In this document: positions 31,234-41,112 of the stretch, piece by piece
Position numbering within the stretch: the stretch's first letter is position 1
How the letters are laid out: every line of letters starts with the position of its first letter
NCBI RefSeq assembly: GCF_907165205.1
Contig: NC_058195.1
Span: forward strand, 20,914,936 to 20,978,935
Length of the DNA: 64,000 nt
Direction: 5' to 3'
From: Coccinella septempunctata
Taxonomy: Eukaryota > Arthropoda > Insecta > Coleoptera > Coccinellidae
The notes under the pieces: model-generated
The model's input: only the letters and a program-made list of their open reading frames with translations
The model's database searches: none
Told to the model about the DNA's origin: nothing
Program-made: the position numbers and the translations under genes

Positions 31234-31847
31234 TTTGAAATCTAATTTACAATTACTATACTACTCAAAGCAATTTGAAATGAAATTTTTCAAGAACAGG
31301 AAAAAAGAATATCACATGCATCAAAACAAAACGACTCATCAAAAATTTTCTACGCTATGAGAAAAATCAGTAAAAGATACGAAAAATAAGCTCACCTGAT
31401 GTTTTCTGCAGAACCATCGATCAAGACCAGGACTCCGCAGATGAACACCAACTTTTTTAACGAATTAAAATTGCGATAACACATACACATATACAACCTA
31501 CACAAACTTCACAGACGGAATAAAAAATTCCGTAGCTTTGCTAGTGTACACTTTCACTTCGTTTTTCTCTTTCACTTCCTCTTTGAAAAATGACGAATCG
31601 CACTGGTATAATTCAACACGTCTACTCGTTTCGACGTCTTGAGCTGAACTGAGAAATTAACCGATCAAAGGATACATGGTTTATAGGCAAATGCCCGAAA
31701 CCAATGAAAAGCAGGTTAGGTTTAGTGGGTCGCGAACTCAGGAGAGTGAGTAACCCCACAGTGTTCCCTAGAAATGGGTTCCTCTGGGCGAGAGATAGAG
31801 CCCCTTGTTTTCAGGGTCGCAAATTCCCCCTGCCATAAAAAAAAATC
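31234..31847. other. Jockey-type 5' UTR and unassigned spacer
   Basis: 31234-about 31650 precedes the Jockey ORF1 on the minus strand and is probably its 5' UTR. From 31660 to 31847 there is a less AT-rich non-coding block ending in an A-run at 31839-31847, just before the RTE-like fragment. No gene seen. Confidence 0.4.
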
Positions 31848-33060
31848 AGACGATTAGCCATATTCACCGAGAAAATATTACCGGCCATACTAAGCAACGA
31901 TATGCACCTACAATTGTTGCAAATTGACGTATCGCCTTTGTTCTTATACAGGTTGATAACTAAAGCGTCTCTGAAGTCTTGTGGCACATCTCCTCTTTCC
32001 CAGATCTTGTGGAATAGTGTGAGGGGACTATCCAGAATGTCTTCATTCAAGGCTTTGAAAATCTCCGCTGGAAAGCCGTCTACACCTGGTGACTATTTAT
32101 TTTTCATATTTCTTTTCGCACTTATGTTTTCTGACCTTGAGATTTCGTCATCAAGCGATGTAATTGGACTATACGAGGGGAGCCGGTCTAAAATGGATAA
32201 ATCCGAGTCGTTATTTTGATTCAACACCTGAGAGTAATGCTCCTGCCATCTTTCGAGAATTTTTCTATCATCAAATAGAGAAGTTAGCTTTTTTGCTTGG
32301 CTATGGCCCAGGTTTTAATAGCTTCGAAAAAACGCCTGTAGTCATCGTTATCAGCGTAAGCTTGTATTTCCCTAGTTTTTCGTCTCCACTCGCTATCCTT
32401 AATTATTCTTTCTTCTTGGCGGACCTCGCGTTTTATGTTTATAAGACTGTTTGAGGCTGCAACATTGCCAGGCTTGTAAATTACTGTTTTCATTGCTTTG
32501 TGTTTAATTTCAGAAAGGGATGCGATATGAGTTTCGTTGTCGGCGAAGCAGTCTGTGGAATTTCAGAAGCTTTTTGTGCCGAGTATTTCTTTGGCTGTAT
32601 GTGAAAGAAATGATTTGAAGCGGAGCCAATGACTCTCAATGTCGTCTTTATAATCCGGTTATGTTAGACTATCTTTGACGGCAGGTGTGAATATTTTTTT
32701 TGTAGGAGGGTTTTGAAGTTTGGAGATTTGTAGGCACTCTCTTAGTAACTATGGCTTGCGTTGGTTTTTTGGGAGCATTAAGATCTTCATTCCCGAAATA
32801 ACCAGCCTATGATCAGTTCAGCATTCCATTTCTGCTCTGGGTTTAGTGGCTAACACCTCTTTGAGATCTTTTCTTCTCACGAATACATAGTCGAGAGTAT
32901 GCCAATGCCCTGAGAGAGGGTGGTGCCATGTCCCCCTTGAATTGGGTCTCGTAATAAAATAGGTGTTAGTTATACACAGATTGTGTTCTGCACAAAGAGC
33001 CAGCAGACGTTCTGCGTTGGAAATGATGCCGTCTGTGCCGTGTTTCCCCATTATTCCTGA
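31848..33060 (-). pseudogene. Internal fragment of a second RTE-like LINE copy
   Basis: The sequence matches 1391-2628 of the first element in order and on the same strand, with many substitutions and small deletions (one about 24 bases near 32278). Relic peptides include NAERLLALCAEHNLCITNTY, SGHWHTLDYVFVRRKD, WERGDVPQDFRDALVINLYK. Neither end of the element is present. Frames are broken throughout. Divergence is much larger than between the LTR pairs in this window, so it is older. Confidence 0.88.
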
Positions 33061-33811
33061 TTTCTTCTAATTGAAGAAAATGTATCCTGAAATCTTCAGA
33101 AGAGGTTTTCGAAATCTGAAAGGTTACGAAATATATTTCTGCGATGTTTGTGTAAAGTTGCTGGAATCTTTCTCAGAAAGATTTATATGCAAAAATAGGA
33201 ATTATTTCCATAAAAATTCAGGAAATGTTTTGAATTATATTAAGCTTTATCTGACTTGAAATATTTCTGCAATAGTATGCGAAAAAATATCTTGTGAAGT
33301 CTCTGAACAACATTTCGCAAGGGTAGCTGAATAACTTCATAAAATACATGTTCCTTAAGAATTGAGGAATACTTTGAACATATATCTTCAAATTAATACC
33401 AAATTTTTGAGAATTTGTATTTTACAAATTCAGTTGCTAAATATTGTTCAAAGATCTCGCAGGATATTTTTTTGAGGAACATTAAATTTATATGTATAAG
33501 GTTTTCCTGAAATATTATTACAAGGTTATATTTGTATTGAATAGATCAAAATCAGTTAAAAAAATTTATTCATTTTCCATGAACTATATTGAAATATGCA
33601 TCAATATACACGAAACCTTTATCTTCGTCATCAGGATCTGCAGATAATTGAAACGGAAATTTTCATTGGCTACTGGCATTCCTGGAATAAATATATTTTT
33701 ATGATTTTTCAGAAACAAAAAGTTTCATATTTTGTCAATTTAGGATCATGAAAGTTCTTCTATGAAGAATTGGGGTAATTATCGCAAAATTGGAGGAAAA
33801 GTAATTAATAT
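33061..33811. other. AT-rich spacer, no gene seen
   Basis: About 750 bases of AT-rich DNA with scattered variants of GAAATATTTCTGC and TTTTGTAAT-like words. A 62-codon ORF at 33071-33259 has AT-driven composition and no recognisable motif. The Ty3-type element inserted at 33812-33815; the spacer continues at 43787. Confidence 0.5.
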
Positions 33812-33815
33812 GTAC
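33812..33815. repeat. Target duplication GTAC of the Ty3-type element, left copy
   Basis: GTAC at 33812-33815 and at 43783-43786, directly outside the two 1306-bp LTRs. Confidence 0.88.
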
Positions 33816-34159
33816 TGTAATGAGAAAATGGGTTTTCCAACCTATTCCCTCATTTTAGAATAATTATTTTAGCTTTCATTTTTAAATAATTTTGTTTCGA
33901 ATTAATTTCCGAAAAATCTTTTCGAATTTCCAATTCAGGATTTCGACATCGTTCGGAATTGTAAACATACCGTACCGTTTTTATTCCGTTTTTATTTCCT
34001 AAAAACGATGTCGCACCGTATAAAACATCCTGAATTGGAAGATAACCGAGGTTTTTTGTTCGCTAGCACAGATAAGTCGAAATTAAGACGTTTTCATCGA
34101 CGCAAAATTACCGAATTTCGACTGTCGGGCACATCTGATTTCCGCACCCCCCCTGTGGG

Positions 34160-34166
34160 TATAAAA
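34160..34166 (+). promoter_or_regulatory. TATA box of the Ty3-type LTR promoter
   Basis: TATAAAA in the 5' LTR, repeated at 42821-42827 in the 3' LTR. It lies about 345 bases into the LTR, giving a U3 of roughly 370 bases if transcription starts about 30 bases downstream. Confidence 0.6.
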
Positions 34167-34962
34167 TCAGATGTTCCCCCGCAGGCCACTTCACTTACGT
34201 TGTCCACTTGTTCTTAACTTGCTGTCAGATAGTTTTGACTTACGATTAACTTCACTTACGACTTACGAATTATTTTCAGTGTGTTCACTTACGATTTTCA
34301 CTTATGATTAACTTGTTGCCGTTTTGCGATTTTTCCGTATTTAGTTTTGACCACCGATTAGCCGCCGAGTATTTTCGAGAATTAATTTTGTTTTAGTTTT
34401 CTTTTCGGGGGAAATTTTAGAAGAAGTTTTTTTTTAAGTTATTTTTCTTTTGTTTTTTTTCTACTGTTCTTTCTACTCTCTTGTGAGTGCAAGTGGCCAA
34501 GCCAAAGGTAAGACGACACGCCGTTATTTGCTTTTATATTGGAACTTCAGCCTCCTTTCATCCCTTCCTAACCCGGGTTAAGTTCCACCCCTATTGCTAA
34601 AGCACCCCGCTGGCGTGGACACTCAGGGGGTGCGGAGGCACTTTGGAGTGGCGAACCCTCTTCCCTTCCCCGTTGTTTCGACGCTCACTTCAGTTGCTAT
34701 CGAAGAACCCCGCTGGCGTGGACACTCAGGGGGCGAAGAGCGCAACTAGGGGTGAGCTGTTGTGAATCTGTGCCGTCTTTCATCCCCGCACCTGGCTGAA
34801 GACCCGATATCTGTCCGTCAAGTGTACGTCTCAGGTTCTGGCTGGCGAACAAATCCGTTAACCCCCGTATAACGATTGAGATCGGATCCCGTGCTATTCC
34901 GTCCGTCTTTCGAATCACTGTAAAATTTAGTAGTAGTGCTATTTGTGTTCCCCTTTTCGACG

Positions 34963-34968
34963 AATAAA
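34963..34968 (+). terminator. AATAAA polyadenylation signal in the Ty3-type LTR
   Basis: AATAAA in the 5' LTR and at 43624-43629 in the 3' LTR. In the 3' LTR it would end the transcript; its location some 800 bases after the TATA box implies a long R region. Confidence 0.55.
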
Positions 34969-35125
34969 AGTTGTATACGTTGATTCTGCCTATCATTGTG
35001 CGTCGCTAACACCCTAGACACCAGGGAGCCCTGTCTCCGGCTAGCAGCTGCCAGGGTAGGTTTGCTATTCTCCCTTAAAGAATAGCTGGCGCTCGAGTCC
35101 GCCGAGGAAAACCCCGTTACAAAAA

Positions 35126-35144
35126 TGGCGCAACGAGCAGGGAC
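35126..35144 (+). promoter_or_regulatory. Primer-binding site of the Ty3-type element
   Basis: TGGCGCAACGAGCAGGGAC starts four bases after the 5' LTR. It resembles tRNA-Lys-type sites (TGGCGC...CAGGGAC). The exact tRNA cannot be named without the host tRNA set. Confidence 0.7.
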
Positions 35145-36176
35145 CGTTCAGAATCTACCAGGAAACAACTGAGGTGAGAGACATTAACCGGACAGTGAGT
35201 GAATTCCCGAAACAGTGAGTAAAACCTCAGAACAGTGAGTAACTATTCCTTGAACGGAAAACCGTGAAAAATAAACTTGAACTGTGTTTTATTCCCTGCC
35301 ACTCCATATTGAACTGTTATACTGTGAATTGAATTGGACTATATTTTGGAAATTTTTCCTACTGTTGAACCCCGTTGAAAATAATTTGTGATTATTCTTT
35401 TTGCCGATTACTGTATTGAGTTGTTGAAATCTGAACTGTTATTCCGCCGTTATATCAGTGAAAATTATTTCCGATTTCTAATTGCATATTTCTGATTTAT
35501 TGAATTGAACTGTTTTAATTTCACATTTAAGGTGAGTGAATTTCCGGACTTTGAAAAATTGAAAATTTATTGTCGCAATTGGTAAAATTTAATAGGTGTG
35601 ATTTACCTATCGGTTCAATAGGGAATCACCTATTACCTATTGATAAACTATCTACCTGTTTGCTATTTCTTTTGACCTGTACTGTTGAAACTTACCGATT
35701 ATTTCTGATTTTTCTGAAAACTGAAAATCAATTATTGTGATTTATTTTCTGGCTATTGAACTTGAAAGACTGTTTGGAGTTTAACCTGTGCGTTTTGGGT
35801 GCTATTCGAATCTCAGGAAATTTTTTCGGACTATACGAGGTGACTTGCGATTGTGTGCGGCATTTCTCGAATATTTTCGGACTTTAGTGGGACTGATTGA
35901 AATTTTTTTCGAGTAACGTTGGACTTTAAAAATTTTTGAAATTTTTTTTTGTGATACATCGGGAATTAGATTGTTTTGGTGCGCCGGGACTTAGACTTTT
36001 TTTTTGATACACCGGGACTTAGACTTAACTTTTGTTCGGGTTGCACTGATACCCACTTCGAACTTAAGTGAATACGATTAACTTACCGGGTTGGACTTAG
36101 AACTTAAACGGATTGTGAAAGACATACCGAGTGTGAAATATTGGTGCGTTCTGAATCGGACTTAGTTAAATATAAT
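35145..36176 (+). other. Untranslated leader of the Ty3-type element
   Basis: About 1 kb without a long ORF, rich in short GGACTTAGACTT- and TGAATTGAACTG-like words. ACAGTGAGT occurs three times at exact 20-base spacing (35192, 35212, 35232). A packaging or splice-related role is possible but unproven. Confidence 0.6.
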
Positions 36177-37890
36177 ATGTCGAACATGGATGTGAACCGG
36201 TTACTCAGTGATGAACTTACATTCGAATTACAACTGAGAGGACAATCGATACCCGGTACTGTGATGACTAAACGGAGTCTGCTACGACAAGTGCTTCAGT
36301 CTAATGAACCTCTACTACCCCCCAACATCGTTGAATCCCGCCTCCGAGATTGAGATCTGTCAAAATAAACTAACCGATTTGGTGGAATCCCTTCAGAACT
36401 TCAATCATAATAATGCGGCTAACGAATTTTCGCGAATTTACACCAGATTAATACACATTCAAGGCAGGCTGAACTTTATTGTCACCACAGACACAACACA
36501 GTTACAATTGATTGAGCAAATGAAGGCGACTACAGATAAGGCGTTGGAGACACTGGAGGAGCTGCGTAGGAGGAGTAATGCTGAACAGCCGCAGACATCC
36601 AACCGAGATCACAGGTCTCTTTTGGATGAGGAGGTGCCCAGTTCACCTGGGATGTCGCCGATCCAACCGGAGAGGTTATCAAAGGTTGAGACATCACTTA
36701 TCGACTTAGGAGATGGTGTCGATCCTCCTGCTGTAGTTAATGTCTCACGTACCGGTACACCTGTAAGAAATCCAACATTAGAACGGGTCATGAATGAGAC
36801 AAGGCAGACATGTAGAGCATTATTACAACAATTACCAGCGATACCTCTCACACAGTCACAGGACTGTGGGACAACAACACCTGAGGGTCCGACACAAAGT
36901 AGATGGGTTAATTCCACACGAAGGGTATCTTTTCCACACTTACCTGCACCGTGGATGAGTTCTGACCGGCCAATTATCACAACACCTGCCAGATCGGAAC
37001 CGGAGTCTCGATCAACAGTACCAACTGTTCCGGTACACAAATGGAACATCTCCTTTGATGGCACTGGTAGTGTGACCGGATTTCTTGAAGAAGTGGAGAG
37101 ACTGGCTGAATCCCGTAAAGTGTCCCTGGAACAAGTTTTCGAATCAGTGTATGAATTGCTGAGAAAGGATGCAAGGGATTGGTTCATTCCCCGGAGAGGT
37201 ACTTTCGAGGACTGGGAGGATTTTAGCAACCAGCTAAAAGAAGCATTTCTGCCAGTTAATTACGAGGAGAATCTGTTGGAGGAAATAAAAAGGCGAACAC
37301 AAGGCCCTGAAGAAAAGTTGCTTCTATATGTTACCCGGATGCAGAACTTATTCCAGAAACTCACCTATGCAAAACCATCCGAGGTGGAGCAGATCCGGCT
37401 TATCCGACAGAGGTTGATCCCGCCCTTACAACAAGCCTTGGCCTTCCAGGAGACCAAGACTTATGATGAACTTCTCCGTAAGGGAAAAGTTTTCGAACTG
37501 GTCCAGTGGCAGATGAGCCAGTACACCCGGCCACCCTCCAAACCAGGTTTCGTGGAAGAACCTCACCTGACGTACAGTCCCCGTCAACTGAGCCGATACC
37601 AAGCGAGCTTTTCTATGGATACCGGAGAACAGGTTCGCCAAACAGCTGATCACAGGGAATCAGTCCCGCCGACACAAGCCAACCAGACACGACTTTCTCC
37701 GCCGGGGGAAAGCCGTCCGAAGCCACCCAGGTCCAGAGAGTCAATAGCCCAGCGACAGGAATCACACCGTCCGACTTCTGGAGACAGGTCCGAAGGTCGA
37801 TCCAGACCTGCAACACCGCCACCCCGCCGTCCAGCCGAAAATAGCCCCGCTGACCGGACCGAGTCACCATCAGGGAGGAGAGTGTCCTAA
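36177..37890 (+). pseudogene. gag of the Ty3-type element, one frameshift
   Basis: Structural capsid protein of the element. I choose the ATG at 36177 (MSNMDVNRLLSDEL). Reading stays in that frame to about 36345 (VESRLRD), then must shift by one base to continue as EIEICQNKLTDLV to the TAA at 37888-37890. The middle holds the retrotransposon capsid domain (WNISFDGTGSVTGFLEEVER, ARDWFIPRRGTFEDWEDF, EEIKRRTQGPEEKLLLYVTR). The C terminus is Arg/Pro/Ser-rich with no CCHC knuckle in this frame. In the +1 frame at about 37847-37905 a knuckle-like HHQGGECPN...CPCSG is visible. pol follows in the same frame after the stop. Confidence 0.82.
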
Positions 37891-37911
37891 CATTCTCTCA
37901 CGAGACTGTCC

Positions 37912-40900
37912 GTGTTCGGGAAACTGAAGGGGAGATTGGAGGCGGAGTCGACCACATCTCCCGGAATCTTGACTCCACTGGCACCGACTACCTGTAATGA
38001 TAACCGTCCGTTAGTAGAGGTCAGAATAGCCGGCAAACACTTCCGAGCACTGATAGATACCGGAGCGACCAGGAGTTTCTGCAGTCAGGCCGTATCCGAT
38101 CAGTGTGAAAGTAAAGGAATCACAGGACAAACAATGCACAACAGTTTCGCCGTAATAGCGAACGGACAAACCACCGTCACACCGAAACTGTACACCACCA
38201 CCGTGCAAATTTCCGATTACACACTGCCTGATTTGAAATTCTTACTGGTACCAAACTTACCGGTTGACATTATTCTGGGGATGGATGTTCTGTCGACTTT
38301 CAAGTTTTCCGTAAATCTCAGTACCGCCGAGTGCTTTCTGGAAGGCCGTCTGATCTCGAAACCGATGACTCCTGTCGAAACCACCGCAGAAGTTCACACC
38401 GCCGAAGAACACCTGTTGGAGTTGACGGAGTCTCAGAAACAGGAGCTGGAGGAATTTCTGAAAGAAGAATTAAAGAAGTTTGAAGACCTATATGGTACAA
38501 CCGACCTGATTGAACATAAGATCAAACTGAAACCGGGCACCGAACCGATCAAACAACGATACCGACCGCTAAACCCGAAAATGCAGGAGATCTTCAATCA
38601 GGAAGTAGACCGTATGCTGGCTGAGGGAGTGATTGAACCCTCCAAGTCACCGTGGAGTTCACCGGTAGTGTTGGTCAGGAAGAAAGACGGAAAATACCGT
38701 TTTTGCATCGACTTCCGTGCCGTCAACCAAGTGTCTGTAAAAGATGCATACCCGTTGCCGTACATTTCTGGGATTCTGGATAAACTGCGTAAGGCCAAGT
38801 ACATTTCCACACTGGATCTGAAACAAGGATACTGGCAGATACCGTTAGCAAAGGAAAGCCGTCCGATTACTGCCTTCACAGTTCCAGGAAGGGGATTGTT
38901 CCAGTTCACCGTCATGCCGTTTGGTCTTCACGCTAGTCCAGCCACATTCCAGATATTCTTAGACACCGTTATTGGCCCAGAAATGGAACCGGAGGCGTTC
39001 GCTTACCTGGACGACATAGTTGTCCTGGGGGAAACTTTCGAGGAGCACCTGGAGAACTTAAGAGAAGTATTCCGGCGGTTGAGAGAAGCCAATCTTCGTC
39101 TCAATCCCGAAAAGTGTGACTTTGTGCGAAAATCCCTAAAATACCTAGGACATGTCGTTACCTCCGAAGGAATCCGTACCGACCCGGATAAAGTTTCCTC
39201 TATCGTAGCATTCCCAGCGCCGAAAACCATCCGTGAATTGCGCCGTTTTCTGGGAGTTGCTAGCTGGTACCGCCGTTTTATAGAGAACTTTTCCGATGTC
39301 GTTGCACCGTTGACTCACCTGTTAAAGAAGAAACCACGTTGGAAGTGGGGTGAGGAACAACAAAAAGCGTTCGACCTCCTAAAACAAAAACTGACCGAAT
39401 CACCTATACTGGCCTGTCCGGATTTCAATCAACCGTTCGTCCTGCAAACAGACGCCAGTGACGTAGTCCTTGGAGGAGCCCTGACCCAAGTTCTGGATGG
39501 AGAGGAAAGGGTGATCGCCTATGTCAGCCGTACCTTGAACACCGCCGAAAGAAATTACTCCGTGTCCGAAAAGGAATGTCTCGCCATTGTTTTCTCGATA
39601 GAGAAACTGCGACCATACCTGGAAGGATTTCATTTCACCGTAATTTCCGACCACATGAGTCTGAAGTGGCTGAATTCCATCAAGTCACCGTCCGGAAGAA
39701 TTGCTCGATGTTCCGTTTTCCTTCAGCAATTCGACTTTGAAGTCCAATACCGGAAAGGTGCCCTGAACAAAGTCGCCGACAGTCTGTCCCGAAACCCGTT
39801 ACCGTCTGTAGATTCCGTATGCCTGGCCGACGTCGAAGTTCGCTGCAGTTGGTACAACAAAAAGCTCCAAGAGGTACAAAGAGACCCAGAAGATTTCCCT
39901 GACTTCGCCGTTGAGGATGGGAAACTGTATCGTCACTTCTGGGACTCTTCCGACTTTACTGAAGTTGGATCCGGACAACCATGGAAGCTCTGTGTACCCA
40001 CCGAACAACGACTGGAGGTCCTGAAAGAAAATCACGATTCTGAATTAGCTGGTCACCTGGGAATCTCCAAAACCATCTCTCGGCTAGCCCGGAATTATTA
40101 CTGGCCAGAAATGTTCAGAGATGTCGCAAAATACGTAAGAAACTGCCCATCCTGTCAAAGGTACAAAGTACCACAACAGAAGACGCCTGGAAAAATGCAA
40201 CCACATAGAATGACTGATGCACCGTTCCAAGAGGTCTGTACAGATGTGGTTGGGCCACTTCCCCGTTCCAAGAAGGGAAATTCTTACGTAGTGGTGATGC
40301 AGGACCGTTTCACGAAATGGGTTGAATGCCGACCGTTGCGGAAAGCCACCGCTAAAACCGTTTACTCAGCCCTATATGAACAGGTTATACTCCGATATGG
40401 CTGTCCGAAACTGGTGATATCTGACAACGGGGTACAGTATGACAGTAGACTGTTCAAAAACAGTCTCCGAGAGCTAAACATTGCTCACCGTTTCACCCCT
40501 CCGTATACACCACAGTGCAACGCCGTAGAACGAGCCAATCGTACGTTGAAAACTATGATAGGTCAGTTTTGTGAAGCCGATCACCGTACTTGGGATGAGA
40601 AGTTGGGTGAACTAACCTTCGCCCTGAATACCGCAAAACAAGAATCTACAGGATTCACACCGGCATTCCTGAACTATGGAAGGGAATCAACAATTCCAAA
40701 GGCAATCTACTCGTCAAACACCCAAGACGAAGACACCGAGGAGACAAACAGAAGCCCAGAAGAAAGTAGAGTAAATCTTACTCACCGTACAGAACAAATC
40801 CGTCATCTTCAGGAGGCCTATGAGTTTGTCAATACCAGGTTGTACCGTGCATTTGAGCAGCAAGCTCACCATTACAACCTCCGTCGAAGAGAAGTTCGTT

Positions 40901-41112
40901 TTTATGTCGGTGATAGAGTTCTGCGCCGTGCTAATCCGTTTTCATCCGCCGTTGATAGCTTTGCAGCCAAGTTGGCTCCGAAGTTCTCTGGTCCGTATAC
41001 CGTTGTGAAAGTAATTTCACCCGTTGTTTATGACCTGAAAGATGACAGTGGTAAGAAAATCACCAATATTCATGTGAAGGACTTAAAACCGTTCCATCCG
41101 TCTGATCATTAG
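37912..41112 (+). CDS. pol of the Ty3-type element: protease, RT, RNase H, integrase
   Basis: The open frame is about 1066 residues. Aspartic protease DTGA at residues 49-52. RT from about 190 with RFCIDFRAVN, FGLHASPATFQ and catalytic YLDD at 365-368. RNase H with TDAS around 512-516. Integrase H2C2 finger (H708, H715, C745, C748), catalytic D778, D838 and E873. It ends in a GPY/F-type module (FSGPYTVVKVISPVVYDLKD). The order is that of the Ty3 group. The listed start is a GTG; pol has no ATG near its start and shares the gag frame beyond a TAA, so it is probably made as a gag-pol fusion by readthrough or frameshift, or the stop is a mutation. All catalytic residues are present. Confidence 0.94.
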   Translation: MFGKLKGRLEAESTTSPGILTPLAPTTCNDNRPLVEVRIAGKHFRALIDTGATRSFCSQAVSDQCESKGITGQTMHNSFAVIANGQTTVTPKLYTTTVQISDYTLPDLKFLLVPNLPVDIILGMDVLSTFKFSVNLSTAECFLEGRLISKPMTPVETTAEVHTAEEHLLELTESQKQELEEFLKEELKKFEDLYGTTDLIEHKIKLKPGTEPIKQRYRPLNPKMQEIFNQEVDRMLAEGVIEPSKSPWSSPVVLVRKKDGKYRFCIDFRAVNQVSVKDAYPLPYISGILDKLRKAKYISTLDLKQGYWQIPLAKESRPITAFTVPGRGLFQFTVMPFGLHASPATFQIFLDTVIGPEMEPEAFAYLDDIVVLGETFEEHLENLREVFRRLREANLRLNPEKCDFVRKSLKYLGHVVTSEGIRTDPDKVSSIVAFPAPKTIRELRRFLGVASWYRRFIENFSDVVAPLTHLLKKKPRWKWGEEQQKAFDLLKQKLTESPILACPDFNQPFVLQTDASDVVLGGALTQVLDGEERVIAYVSRTLNTAERNYSVSEKECLAIVFSIEKLRPYLEGFHFTVISDHMSLKWLNSIKSPSGRIARCSVFLQQFDFEVQYRKGALNKVADSLSRNPLPSVDSVCLADVEVRCSWYNKKLQEVQRDPEDFPDFAVEDGKLYRHFWDSSDFTEVGSGQPWKLCVPTEQRLEVLKENHDSELAGHLGISKTISRLARNYYWPEMFRDVAKYVRNCPSCQRYKVPQQKTPGKMQPHRMTDAPFQEVCTDVVGPLPRSKKGNSYVVVMQDRFTKWVECRPLRKATAKTVYSALYEQVILRYGCPKLVISDNGVQYDSRLFKNSLRELNIAHRFTPPYTPQCNAVERANRTLKTMIGQFCEADHRTWDEKLGELTFALNTAKQESTGFTPAFLNYGRESTIPKAIYSSNTQDEDTEETNRSPEESRVNLTHRTEQIRHLQEAYEFVNTRLYRAFEQQAHHYNLRRREVRFYVGDRVLRRANPFSSAVDSFAAKLAPKFSGPYTVVKVISPVVYDLKDDSGKKITNIHVKDLKPFHPSDH

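Larger units (their letters stand above)
33816..35121 (+). repeat. 5' LTR of the Ty3-type element
   Basis: 1306 bp, starts TGTAA and ends TTACA. It has a TATA box at 34160 and AATAAA at 34963. Inside are an imperfect palindrome (33928-33953 with 34004-34040) and two direct copies of a 26-base C4...G5 stem-loop (34605-34630 and 34708-34733). It is unusually long for an insect Ty3-type LTR. Confidence 0.95.

Noticed and set aside
33071..33259. 62-codon ORF in the AT-rich spacer
   Set aside because: No homologous motif and composition expected from AT-rich DNA.
34008..34217. 69-codon ORF repeated in both Ty3-type LTRs
   Set aside because: It lies mostly upstream of or across the TATA box, starts in a palindrome arm and has no recognisable motif; identity between copies follows from LTR identity.
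34697..35021. Antisense ORFs in the Ty3-type LTR, also in the other LTR
   Set aside because: Same reason: duplicated by the LTR, no motif, no supporting signal.
36609..37229. 206-codon antisense ORF in gag
   Set aside because: A shadow of the gag coding frame with no known motif.
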